DNA of 27,331 nt from JANNOG01 sp050329415 (GTDB lineage: Bacteria; Actinomycetota; Actinomycetes; Actinomycetales; JBBAYJ01), in contig JBHJOS010000024.1 of assembly GCA_050329415.1 (NCBI GenBank), forward strand, positions 1-27,331, in the 5' to 3' direction. The position numbers and the translations under genes are program-made. The notes below the pieces were generated by a model. It ran no database searches. It was not told where the DNA came from and saw nothing but the letters and a program-made list of their open reading frames with translations. Of the stretch, positions 8,054 through 15,439 are shown piece after piece (the stretch's first letter is position 1; every line of letters begins with the position of its first letter).

Positions 8054-8779
8054 GTGGGGCACGAGCTGGAGGCGCCGTGGGGGGAGCACGGTCCCGACTG
8101 GAATCTGCTGTATCGGGCTCGTGGCGACGAGGTGTCCGCTCACCGGCCGGTCTTCACCGGCGACGTCTTCGGGGCGACCCGAGTGCAGGGGATTCCCGAT
8201 CCGCGCGAACGCACGGTGATCATCGTCCAGCATCCCTGTGCCCTGCGGACGGACGGGGTCGACCTCGCGGAACGCCTGATCGTCGGGGAGGTCAAGCCGG
8301 CACGTCCGCCGGATCGCGACGGCTGGCGCGGCAACTTCGGGCGCATGCCCCTGCCGGATCTCCGTCCGGACGGGAGCGAGAAGAAGCGGCACCAGTCCGC
8401 CGTCTTCGATAACCCCTACCTCGTCGCGCGCGACGCCCTCGACCCCGCGAACCGGATCGCCTGCCTGTCCCAGACCGGGGTGAACCTGCTGCTGCAGCGG
8501 TGGGTCTGCCACAACAGCCGGGTCGTGGTGCCGACGTTCCAGTACCAGGAGGTGACCCGCGGCCAGTTCGACGAGGCCGACCTCATCGAGGAGTGGTGCG
8601 AGTCGCGGATCGAGGACGGCGTCGCTGTCGACGAGGCGACCCGCGAAGCCGTGGCCTGGCTGCGGGAACCCTCCGTCACCGGTGGCCGTACCCGGCAGGC
8701 TCTGCTCGACGACCCACAACAGGTCAGCGCAGTCCGGCAGGATCTGTGGCGCCACCTTCGCGCGCTGCCTCGCACGTGA
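8054..8779 (+). CDS. Unknown protein, third gene of the TIGR04255/HTH operon
   Basis: The product is 241 residues long and I do not recognise its family. Visible features are a hydrophobic strand followed by a cysteine (T-V-I-I-V-Q-H-P-C-A-L-R, about residues 56-67), a second patch Q-T-G-V-N-L-L-L-Q-R-W-V-C-H-N, and an acidic C-terminal third. There is no signal peptide or membrane segment. It starts 6 bases after the HTH gene, so it is co-translated with it. If the HTH protein is an antitoxin, this or the TIGR04255-like protein is the candidate effector. Its stop codon abuts the stop of the convergent methyltransferase relic with no spacer. Confidence 0.6.
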   Translation: MGHELEAPWGEHGPDWNLLYRARGDEVSAHRPVFTGDVFGATRVQGIPDPRERTVIIVQHPCALRTDGVDLAERLIVGEVKPARPPDRDGWRGNFGRMPLPDLRPDGSEKKRHQSAVFDNPYLVARDALDPANRIACLSQTGVNLLLQRWVCHNSRVVVPTFQYQEVTRGQFDEADLIEEWCESRIEDGVAVDEATREAVAWLREPSVTGGRTRQALLDDPQQVSAVRQDLWRHLRALPRT

Positions 8780-9838
8780 TCACCGATGTCGCTGGACGGC
8801 GTGGCGGCGGTGGTTCTCCTCTAGGAGGCGGTCGAGGAGTTCGAAGCGGGCGGTCGGGCTGACGGTCCAGCGGGTGCCGATCTTGGTGGGGTGGTGGCCG
8901 ATCTAGGGGTCGAGGTCGGACCAGCCGTAGGCGGCGAGGACGGCGTGGTCGATCGCCTGGTGGATCTCGCGCAGCTCGACGACCTCGGGGTCGGTGACGG
9001 TGGGGGAGTGGACGGCGTTGTAGGTCGTCGTCAGGCCCCAGGCGCGGGCGAGCATGAGGTCCCGGCGGCGGGAGTCGAGGCGCTCGCCGAGATCGGCCAG
9101 CTCGGGCGTCGGCTGCGGGCGGGGCAGGGTGAGGAACACGTCGGACGGCGAGTAGTTGATGTCGGTTCGCATGGTCGACGAGTAGCGGACGACCCAGGCG
9201 GTGTGGGCGGCCGACGACAGCACGCCCAGGTCGGCGAAGCCGTCGAGGGCGACGATGGCGCACTTGTGGGCGAAGACCGGGCCGGCGGAGACACGGACGG
9301 GCATCACGACATTGCTGACCAGCGACAGGGCGAGGACGTGGTCGATCCCGGCGATGGCCGCGTACAGCTCGGGCGCGGTCTCGGCGTAAACGCCACCACC
9401 GCTCACGGCGAACTGCTCGATTGTTCCGGTCCCGTTCGGGCTTGACGAGACGACGGACGATGTCGATCAGGTCGGGATACCGCTCGGCCCGCTCCAGCGG
9501 CCAGTCGCGGAAGTTGATGACCCACCGGCTCGCGGAGTGGTCGGGGCGCCGGTTGAGGTCCTGGCCGATGATGTACGGCTGCAGACAGTAGGCGTTGCGT
9601 AGGTCCTTTGCGGTCAGGGTCGCCGCTTCGTCTGCGGACATGATGAAGCCAAGGCCTGTGACCTTCGACCCGTTGAAGGCGATGCCCTCGTTCTCCGTCA
9701 GTCGGTGCGGGCGCCCGGCTACCCGGCCGACGGCTTCCAGATCGGCGCCGATGCTCGACACGACATCACCGTCCAGCAGGAGCAGTGCGCAGGGATCGGG
9801 GCGCGCCACCGACGCCCAGACGTTGACGTGGCTGCGCC
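8780..9838 (-). pseudogene. drmMI: Broken DISARM methyltransferase (drmMI), C-terminal part
   Basis: This is the C-terminal portion of an MmeI-like DNA adenine methyltransferase. Conserved blocks are read in order: G-I-A-F-N-G-S-K-V-x-G-x-G-F, then S-R-W-V-I-N-F-R-D-W-P-L-E-R-A, then K-P-E-R-D, then E-R-W-W-R. One extra T at about 9389 shifts the frame; the next frame continues with Y-A-E-T-A-P-E-L-Y and N-Y-S-P-S-D-V-F. A TAG at 8903-8905 then interrupts A-Y-G-W-S-D-L-D-P, yet the same frame goes on with a typical C-terminal end (R-W-T-V-S-P-T-A-R-F-E-L-L-D-R-L-L) to a TGA at 8780. The catalytic N-terminal half is absent, so it cannot be active. Assignment to DISARM rests on the drmD fragment directly upstream. 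Confidence 0.75.
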
Positions 9839-10453
9839 GCAGCTCCGCCAGCTGGCGGCGTTGAGCACGACGAACTCCAGGCCGAACTTCTCGCGCATCT
9901 CGGCCTGCCACTTGAGGGTGAGCGGGGCGGGGCAGACGACGAGGATCCGCCGGGCGCGGTGTCGCAGCAGGAGTTCCTGGGCGACGAGCCCGGCCTCGAT
10001 CGTCTTGCCGAGCCCGACGTCGTCGGCGATGAGCAGGTTGACGCGCGGGGAGCGCAGCGCCCGGGCCACCGGCTCCAGCTGGTACTCCTCGATCGTGATG
10101 CCGGACCGGAAGGGCGCCTGGAGGGTCCGCTCGTCGGCGCTGGCGACGGTGCCCCACCGGACCGCGTCGAGGAAGGCGCCGAGCGTCACGGGGTCGTCCC
10201 ACCCGTCGGGCGTCACGCGGGGCAGCTCGGTGGCCGGGAGGATCTGGCGGTTGGGCTCGATCTCCCACACGAGGGTCAGCTCGTCGCCGAGGTCGTCGTC
10301 GCTGACGCTGGACAGGCGCACGAGAGTGCTGCCGGGGACACGGGTGGCGGCCAGCTCGTCGGCAGGCAGTCGGGAGGGCGTGACCTCGGTGACGAGCCAC
10401 TGCTGGCCGCGTGCCTGGACCAGGTGCCCGGGTTCGGGCGCGGTCGTCGTCAC
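9838..10453 (-). pseudogene. drmD: Broken DISARM helicase (drmD), N-terminal fragment
   Basis: About 200 residues of the start of a SNF2-like helicase are readable from a GTG at 10453 (or 10462). Blocks include A-S-A-D-E-R-T-L-Q-A-P-F-R-S-G-I, the Q-motif-like Y-Q-L-E-P-V-A-R-A-L, Walker A region A-D-D-V-G-L-G-K-T-I-E-A-G, and L-V-V-C-P-A-P-L-T-L-K-W-Q. These fit DrmD, the helicase of class 1 DISARM. Near 9865 one base seems lost (the frame resumes as Q-L-A-E-L-R-R-S), and near 9838 the sequence changes to drmMI. The rest of drmD, including the second helicase domain, is missing. In intact DISARM loci drmD is followed by drmMI, so one deletion explains the junction. Confidence 0.75.
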
Positions 10454-10542
10454 GGCAGGCACGGTATTCGCCGCCTCAGCGGGGCGTCCGCTGCTCGTCG
10501 CATTCGCCCGCCCGTGTCCAGCCCGCGCCGTAGCCTCGCGCT

Positions 10543-10573
10543 CGACGGGTCCGGCGCGGACGACGGGTCCGGC
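10543..10573. repeat. 13-bp direct repeat upstream of the helicase gene
   Basis: CGACGGGTCCGGC occurs at 10543-10555 and 10561-10573, an 18-base period, in the divergent spacer between the drmD relic and the UvrD-like gene. It could be a regulator site or chance in GC-rich DNA. Confidence 0.4.
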
Positions 10574-10598
10574 CGATGGGTGAGGGGAGGGCGAGCGC

Positions 10599-12830
10599 AT
10601 GACCCAGGTGCAGTTCAGCTCCCTGCTCATGCAGCGGATGACCGACCCGAAGAGTGACGTGCCGGCCCGCCTCGTCGTCAGCACGATCTCCAAGCTGCGA
10701 GAGGACGCCACCCGCGACGGCCTCGACCTCAAGCGCCCGAGGAACTCCCGGGACGACCGGGCCCGCACCTGCCGGGTGAACGACGGGTGGCGGATGGTGC
10801 TGTGCGACGCGGGAACCAGCTCGTCGGGCGAGCGGGTGCTCGTCGCCCTCGACGTCCTCGAGCACGACGCGGCGTACGCCTGGTGCGAGCGGCACCGCTT
10901 CGCCGAGAACGTCGTCACGGGCGGGTTCGACGTGGTCGACGTCGCCAGCCTGGAGACGGTCGGGTCGACCATGGCGTCGGTCGCCGCCGCCCAGCCGGAG
11001 CGGCGGCCACTGTTCGACGGGGTGCGGGACCGGGAGTTGCGCCGGCTCAGCGTGCCGGCCGAGCTGATCCCCGCGCTGCGCCAGCTCAACGACGAACGTC
11101 AGCTCGACGGGCTGTCCTCCCTGCTGCCACCGCCGGTCCGGGACGCCCTCGCCGGTCTCGCGTCCGGGATGGGCGTCGAGGAGGTGTGGGAGGAGATCCA
11201 GCGGGTCCACGCCGCCCCGGGAGCGGCCCCGCGTTACGACTCGGCCGGTGACGCAGCCGGCTCGGTGGTCGAGGATCACCTCGAGCCGGCAGCCGACGGA
11301 GCGCTCGCCGCGGCCGAACCGGGGACCGCGGTGACGGACAGCCCAGCGCTGGCCGACGCCGCCCTGTCGCCGTCCAGCGGGTCGTTCCTCCGCCCCGTCA
11401 CCGACGACGACGAGCTGCTCGCCGCCCTCGAGGCGCCACTCGCCCGGTGGCGGGTGTTCCTCCACCCGCGCCAGCAGGCGGCGGCCAGGCGGCCCACGTA
11501 CTCCGGTCCGGCCCGGGTGACCGGCGGCCCGGGCACCGGCAAGAGCATCGTGGCGGTGCACCGGGTCGCCCACCTGCTCGAGCGGGCGCGGCCCGAGGAC
11601 CGGCTGCTCCTCACCACCTTCACCAAGAGCCTGCGCCACGCCCTGCAGGCGAACCTCGTCGAGCTGGTGGGTGACGAGCAGGCGCGGCGCGTCGACGTCA
11701 AGCACCTCGACGGCCTGCCGAACCACCTCGCACGCGAGATCGGCCTCTCTCTTCCGCGGCCGGTCCCGGCCACAGTCGCCCGTGACCTGTGGGACGAGGC
11801 CGCCGGCATCGTCGACACCGCGACGACGCCTCAGTTTCTCGGAGCCGAGTTCGCCGAGGTCGTCGAGCCCCAGCGGCTGGAGAGCCTGGAGGCCTATCTC
11901 GCCGCCGACCGCCGCGGCCGGGGGAGTCCATTACTGCCGGCCGCTCGTGAGCGGCTGTGGCCCGCGTTCGACCACGTCCGCCGGGCTTTGGCCGCCCGCG
12001 GCGCGGCGACGTTCCCCGGGCGGGTGGACCTCGTCACCGACACCCTGGCCGAGCGGGGCCCCGTGTACCGGCACGTCGTCGTCGACGAGGCCCAGGACCT
12101 GACCCCTGGGCACTGGCGGATGCTGCGTGCTCTCGTGGCGCCCGGTGCCGACGACCTCTTCATCGCCGGCGACGGTCACCAGCGGATCTACGCGGCGTCC
12201 TCGTCCCTGTCGCGGCTCGGCATCGAGACCCGCGGCCGCTCGACCCGCCTGTCGATCAATTACCGTTCGACCGAGCAGATCCTTCGCTGGTCCGCGCAGA
12301 TCATGACCGGCCAGCCGGTGGCGGACCTCGACGGCGGCCGAGCCGACCTCTCCGCCTACCGCTCGATCCTGCAGGGCGAGACCCCGCGCCTCGTCGGCTG
12401 CGCCACCGCTCCCGACGAGGCCCGAGCCTTGGTCGACTCCGTCCGCACCTGGCTCGCCGACGGAGTCCAGGGCCACGAGATCGCCGTCGCCGGGCGGACC
12501 AGGAGCGAGGTGCGCAAGGCCCACGAGGCGCTGCGCGGCGCCGGGATCGAGGCCACCGTCATCGAGGGCGACGACCCGGAGATCGCCGGGCATGTCGTCG
12601 TGTCGACCATGCATCGGATGAAGGGCCTGGAGTACCGCTGCGTACACGTCTTCATGGCCGATAACCGCCGTCTGCCCCTGCGCTCACTCGTGGCCTCGGC
12701 CGAGGCCACCGACCGAAAGGTCGGCGACGTCCTCATGGCGGAACGGTCCCTGCTCTACGTCGCCTGCACCCGGGCCCGGGAGGCGCTGACACTGTCGTGG
12801 ACGGGCATGCCGACGCCGTTCATCGCCTGA
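10599..12830 (+). CDS. UvrD/Rep-type (SF1) helicase with RelE-like N-terminus
   Basis: The 743-residue protein has a complete superfamily 1 helicase core: Walker A G-G-P-G-T-G-K-S at 309-316, motif Ia T-T-F-T-K-S, Walker B V-V-V-D-E-A-Q-D at about 493-500, motif III G-D-G-H-Q, motif IV I-N-Y-R-S-T, motif V S-T-M-H-R-M-K-G-L-E-Y from 669, and motif VI L-L-Y-V-A-C-T-R-A-R from 718. Residues 1-110 resemble a RelE/ParE toxin fold (G-L-x-x-K-R near 45, then R-V-N-D-G-W-R-M-V-L, then V-L-E-H-D-A-A-Y-x-W). The region 110-290 is alanine-rich linker. The ATG follows a GAGGGGAGGG site. It is divergent from the DISARM relic and may have been a companion of it or an independent defence gene. Confidence 0.8.
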   Translation: MTQVQFSSLLMQRMTDPKSDVPARLVVSTISKLREDATRDGLDLKRPRNSRDDRARTCRVNDGWRMVLCDAGTSSSGERVLVALDVLEHDAAYAWCERHRFAENVVTGGFDVVDVASLETVGSTMASVAAAQPERRPLFDGVRDRELRRLSVPAELIPALRQLNDERQLDGLSSLLPPPVRDALAGLASGMGVEEVWEEIQRVHAAPGAAPRYDSAGDAAGSVVEDHLEPAADGALAAAEPGTAVTDSPALADAALSPSSGSFLRPVTDDDELLAALEAPLARWRVFLHPRQQAAARRPTYSGPARVTGGPGTGKSIVAVHRVAHLLERARPEDRLLLTTFTKSLRHALQANLVELVGDEQARRVDVKHLDGLPNHLAREIGLSLPRPVPATVARDLWDEAAGIVDTATTPQFLGAEFAEVVEPQRLESLEAYLAADRRGRGSPLLPAARERLWPAFDHVRRALAARGAATFPGRVDLVTDTLAERGPVYRHVVVDEAQDLTPGHWRMLRALVAPGADDLFIAGDGHQRIYAASSSLSRLGIETRGRSTRLSINYRSTEQILRWSAQIMTGQPVADLDGGRADLSAYRSILQGETPRLVGCATAPDEARALVDSVRTWLADGVQGHEIAVAGRTRSEVRKAHEALRGAGIEATVIEGDDPEIAGHVVVSTMHRMKGLEYRCVHVFMADNRRLPLRSLVASAEATDRKVGDVLMAERSLLYVACTRAREALTLSWTGMPTPFIA

Positions 12831-12847
12831 GGGGTGCGTCCCTTTCC

Positions 12848-13012
12848 TTCCTCCCACCTGCGCGACACGAAGTGGACGAGCGGCACGAAGTGGACGAGCG
12901 ACTGGCCAAGCGTGCGGCGGAGGGCCTCGAGCTCCAGGACGGAGTTCTTCCGATCGCCTGCCTCGATCTGTGTGATGGCCGAGGGGTCGACGTCGAGGGC
13001 AGCCGCCGAAGT
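12848..13012 (-). pseudogene. Relic of an Xre helix-turn-helix gene
   Basis: Read leftward, this stretch encodes A-A-A-L-D-V-D-P-S-A-I-T-Q-I-E-A-G-D-R-K, then L-E-L-E-A-L-R-R-T-L-G and L-V-H-F. It aligns block for block with residues 35-75 of the Xre-ImmA/IrrE protein at 1087-2193. There is no start, no first HTH helix and no peptidase domain. The relic sits between the UvrD-like gene and the VapC45-like gene. It shows that a second module of this type once lay here. Confidence 0.75.
12866..12901. repeat. 18-bp tandem duplication inside the Xre relic
   Basis: CACGAAGTGGACGAGCGG at 12866-12883 is followed at once by a second copy differing in the last base (12884-12901). It duplicates six codons around L-V-H-F-V in the relic. 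Confidence 0.9.
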
Positions 13013-13035
13013 TCGATTTCGAGACTGTGGCGACG

Positions 13036-13467
13036 TCAGGACAGGTCCACCTCGGCGAGCCCTGTCCGCGACGCCACGACGATGAAGGGCCCCTGGCGCT
13101 GGGTCAGGCCCTCGATGGCACGCCACTGCGACATGAACACCTCGAGCTGGCTCCACGTGTCCCGCCCGTCCCGGGGACTGAGCGCCACCATGCGGCACCC
13201 GCTGGACCTCACGGCCTCGATCTCCGCCCGGTTCTCGCGGATCTTGAAGTCGCGGGTGACGGCCAACCAGCCCCGAGCGGCGACGATCGGGATCCAGTCC
13301 CGGTCCGGAGTCGCGGGGCTCTCGACGGGGCAGGCGGGACGCTGTCGTCGGTGGATCACCGCTCCCGGGTCGCCCGGGTAGGTGACGTCGTTGCGCAGGC
13401 GTGCGATCACCTTGGCGAGACCGAGGATGTCCGCGTCGACGTAGAAGCGGACGGTGGCCGGCGCCAC
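13036..13467 (-). CDS. VapC45-like PIN toxin
   Basis: The protein has 143 residues from a GTG at 13467, 4 bases after the stop of the antitoxin gene. It is a PIN-like fold protein: first acidic residues in F-Y-V-D-A-D (11 and 13), then D-R-D-W-I-P-I-V and L-A-V-T-R-D-F-K-I-R in the middle. Length and the paired DUF433 antitoxin match Mycobacterium tuberculosis VapC45 (Rv2019, about 138 residues) and its partner VapB45. Such toxins are expected to be RNases. The match is from recalled family features; no alignment was run. Confidence 0.75.
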   Translation of the reverse strand: MAPATVRFYVDADILGLAKVIARLRNDVTYPGDPGAVIHRRQRPACPVESPATPDRDWIPIVAARGWLAVTRDFKIRENRAEIEAVRSSGCRMVALSPRDGRDTWSQLEVFMSQWRAIEGLTQRQGPFIVVASRTGLAEVDLS

Positions 13468-13471
13468 GGGC

Positions 13472-14185
13472 TCAGGCGGCTGTCGGGGTCCGGCGCCGGT
13501 GGGTTCGTTCGTACTGGAGCGCCCACCACACGTCGTTCTCGTCCAGTCCGAAGGCCTGGGCGATCTCGTCGGGAGCGGCCCCGCCCGCCGCCTCGTCCCA
13601 CAGCGCCTCGGTGCTGATGCCGCCGATCTGGGGTCGCCCGAAGCGCACCTCCGGGTCGATGCGGACCGGGGAGTTCGGGTCGTCGTGCGGTCGCCAGGTC
13701 GTGACGAATCCGTGTGGCCCGGACGACCACGTCACTCGCTGGAGGAACTGGTCCGTCGCCGGGCTGTACAGCAGCTGCCGACCCTGGGGGAGGATCAGCC
13801 AGTACTCGGGGTCCAGACCGGACTCGCGCTGGGCCTCGACAACCAGTTCGCGCCCGGACGTCAGCGGTTGGTGGTGTGCCAGCGGGTACGGCACCCCCAG
13901 GCGGTCCCGCAGGTACTCGATGAAGGCGCGGAGCTCCCGCATGGGGACCTCCCGGTCCCGCCGATAGGAGCGCAGCAGCCCGGCCTCGACGAACTCCGCC
14001 CACGTCACCTCCCGCCGACCGGTCGCCCGGCGGCGCAGGACCGGAAGGTAGGTCCGGCCGCGCCGGTCCCCGCCCTCCAGCCAGTAGTGGAGGGTGCCCT
14101 GAGGCACGCGGAGCAACCTGGCGGCCAGGGCCTCCGAGTACATCGAACGCCCGAGCACCGACAGGTCACCCGGTGTCGTCTCCAC
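13472..14185 (-). CDS. VapB45-like antitoxin (HTH plus DUF433)
   Basis: This 237-residue protein has an N-terminal MerR-like helix-turn-helix (about residues 12-60, Y-S-E-A-L-A-A-R-L-L-R-V-P, then L-H-Y-W-L) and a C-terminal DUF433 domain (about 170-225, G-R-P-Q-I-G-G-I-S-T-E-A-L-W, then I-A-Q-A-F-G-L-D-E-N-D-V-W-W-A-L). This two-part build and the length are those of VapB45 (Rv2018, about 239 residues). It should bind the PIN toxin encoded next and repress the operon. The start is the first ATG; the spacer to the Doc gene upstream is 96 bases, enough for a promoter. Confidence 0.8.
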   Translation of the reverse strand: METTPGDLSVLGRSMYSEALAARLLRVPQGTLHYWLEGGDRRGRTYLPVLRRRATGRREVTWAEFVEAGLLRSYRRDREVPMRELRAFIEYLRDRLGVPYPLAHHQPLTSGRELVVEAQRESGLDPEYWLILPQGRQLLYSPATDQFLQRVTWSSGPHGFVTTWRPHDDPNSPVRIDPEVRFGRPQIGGISTEALWDEAAGGAAPDEIAQAFGLDENDVWWALQYERTHRRRTPTAA

Positions 14186-14230
14186 GCCGTCCCTCCCTCC
14201 GCCTGGACGTCGACAGCTTCGCAGGATCCG

Positions 14231-14261
14231 CGCGCCGGGACGAGGACCCCCTCCCGGCGCG
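14231..14261 (-). terminator. Hairpin after the Doc gene
   Basis: CGCGCCGGGA at 14231-14240 and its reverse complement at 14252-14261 form a perfect 10-bp stem with an 11-base loop, 20 bases after the doc stop. There is no T-run, as is usual for actinobacterial hairpin terminators. It also lies upstream of the VapB45-like gene and could separate the two operons. Confidence 0.5.
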
Positions 14262-14281
14262 GTGGACGACGGACTGCTCGC

Positions 14282-14662
14282 CTACCCCACGAGGCCCAGC
14301 CGGCGCAGCTCGCCGGCAATGGCGCCGACCTCGTGGAGCGTCCCGTCCGCGACGGCGATCATGAATGCCTCGGCCCGGTCGACATCGACGGCGGGGACGG
14401 ACGTGCGGCGGTTGAGCCCGATGAACACCACCGTCGCTGTCCACGCCAGTCGCTCGTTGCCATCGATCAGCGCATGGTTCTCGCACAGCGAGTGCAGCAG
14501 CGCGGCGGCCTTCGTCGCCAGGTCCGGGTAGGCGTCCTGGCCGAGGACGACGGCCGCTGGCCTGGCCGCGGCGGACGCCAGGAGACCGTAGTCGCGTACC
14601 AGCGGTGGCGCACCCAGGACGGTTCGGGCGACCAGGAGGAGGTCGTCGACGTCGAGGATCAC
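14282..14662 (-). CDS. doc: Doc-type Fic toxin
   Basis: The 126-residue protein has the single-domain Doc build. The Fic motif reads H63-A-L-I-D67-G-N69-E-R71-L-A-W-T-A, the variant seen in Doc rather than the G-N-G form of AMP-transferring Fic enzymes. Doc of phage P1 phosphorylates elongation factor Tu and stops translation. The usual Doc lysine after N is glutamate here (N-E-R instead of N-K-R), which may affect nucleotide use. The start overlaps the antitoxin stop by 4 bases (ATGA), so translation is coupled. Confidence 0.85.
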   Translation of the reverse strand: MILDVDDLLLVARTVLGAPPLVRDYGLLASAAARPAAVVLGQDAYPDLATKAAALLHSLCENHALIDGNERLAWTATVVFIGLNRRTSVPAVDVDRAEAFMIAVADGTLHEVGAIAGELRRLGLVG

Positions 14663-14862
14663 TCCGCGAGCCGGTCGAGCAGCTCGCGATGCCGTTCGGC
14701 GACCTCGGCGGCGAGCGCGCCGACCGTGGCGCGACGCTGGTGGCGCTGGATGTACTCGCTGATCGCGACGATGATCGTGGCATTGGCGGAGCGGTGCTCG
14801 GCGTCGGCCAGCTGCTTGAGGGCCGCGTGCAGGTCGTCCGGCAGATTGACCGTCGTCACCAT
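14659..14862 (-). CDS. Ribbon-helix-helix antitoxin of the Doc pair
   Basis: This 67-residue protein opens with M-V-T-T-V-N-L-P-D-D-L-H-A-A-L-K, a typical CopG/Arc ribbon followed by helices, and has a charged C-terminal tail that would wrap the toxin. It overlaps doc by 4 bases. A palindrome 20 bases upstream of the start is the likely operator, and a CATACG half-site of that palindrome recurs across the start codon. Confidence 0.8.
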   Translation of the reverse strand: MVTTVNLPDDLHAALKQLADAEHRSANATIIVAISEYIQRHQRRATVGALAAEVAERHRELLDRLAE

Positions 14863-14881
14863 ACGCTCATCCTACTAGCGT

Positions 14882-14898
14882 CATACGGATATCGTATG
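14882..14898. promoter_or_regulatory. Probable operator of the Doc antitoxin operon
   Basis: CATACG at 14882-14887 and CGTATG at 14893-14898 are perfect inverted arms around GATAT. A third CATACG lies at 14860-14865, on the start codon. Short AT-rich inverted repeats just upstream of a ribbon-helix-helix gene are typical autoregulatory sites. Confidence 0.6.
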
Positions 14899-14962
14899 TC
14901 CTGCCTCGTTCGGGTCAGTGCTCCACCCCGCCCGCGGTGGACGCGGGCCGGGCCGTGCGATC

Positions 14963-15439
14963 TCAGCTTTCGGGAGGCGAGGGAGGCGTCGTGTCCTCGA
15001 CGCGGTCGAGCACGACCTGTCCCTGCCGGAGGAGCCCGAGGACCGGCACCGGCACCCGCAACCGGGTGGCCAGGTCGTGGAGACCCGACCTCAGGTACGG
15101 GTACGCGGCCATGATCGCGACCTTGGCAGCGAAGTCCCGGGCGGCGGCGTCGGTCAGGGTCGCGGGTCGGCTGAGCGAGTAGACCGTCACGACGTCGACC
15201 ACGTACTCGGCGTCCTCGGCGCGGAGCTCCAGTCGACTCCGCACGGCCACCTGGGCTGGTTCCCAGGCGAAGAGCATCGCCACCGACTGGGAGTCGTGCT
15301 CGGCGGCCCTGCCGGCCTCGCCGGTCCGGCGTCCGCTGATCTCGTGATAGGCGACATCGGTCAGCTCGATGATGTCGAGGAACTCCACGACGTCCGCGAC
15401 CTGCCGGACCGCCGCAGCCGCAGCCTCCTCGGTCATCAA
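14963..15439 (-). CDS. SecB-like protein, possible chaperone of a toxin-antitoxin module
   Basis: The protein has 158 residues with no signal peptide. The C-terminal third (K-V-A-I-M-A-A-Y-P-Y-L-R-S-G-L-H-D-L-A-T, then V-P-V-P-V-L) resembles the P-Y-L-R-E/ helix-and-proline end of SecB and SecB-like chaperones, and the middle has alternating strand-like stretches (R-S-R-L-E-L-R, V-V-D-V-V-T-V-Y). Its ATG overlaps the stop of the HTH gene by 4 bases. In M. tuberculosis a SecB-like chaperone (Rv1957) follows HigB1-HigA1 and protects the antitoxin; this gene has the same place. The SecB likeness is moderate and needs a profile search. Confidence 0.5.
   Translation of the reverse strand: MMTEEAAAAAVRQVADVVEFLDIIELTDVAYHEISGRRTGEAGRAAEHDSQSVAMLFAWEPAQVAVRSRLELRAEDAEYVVDVVTVYSLSRPATLTDAAARDFAAKVAIMAAYPYLRSGLHDLATRLRVPVPVLGLLRQGQVVLDRVEDTTPPSPPES

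Noticed and set aside
7346..8755. Minus-strand open frame of 469 codons across the HTH and unknown genes
   Set aside because: The plus-strand genes have an HTH, starts with coupling and operon spacing; the minus frame shows no motif.
8724..10400. One 558-codon gene over the DISARM relic
   Set aside because: Only its middle carries methyltransferase motifs; both ends are out-of-frame arginine/proline-rich sequence where other frames hold the helicase and the methyltransferase end.
10476..11726. Minus-strand open frame of 416 codons in the helicase gene
   Set aside because: It is antisense to the UvrD-like gene with all helicase motifs.
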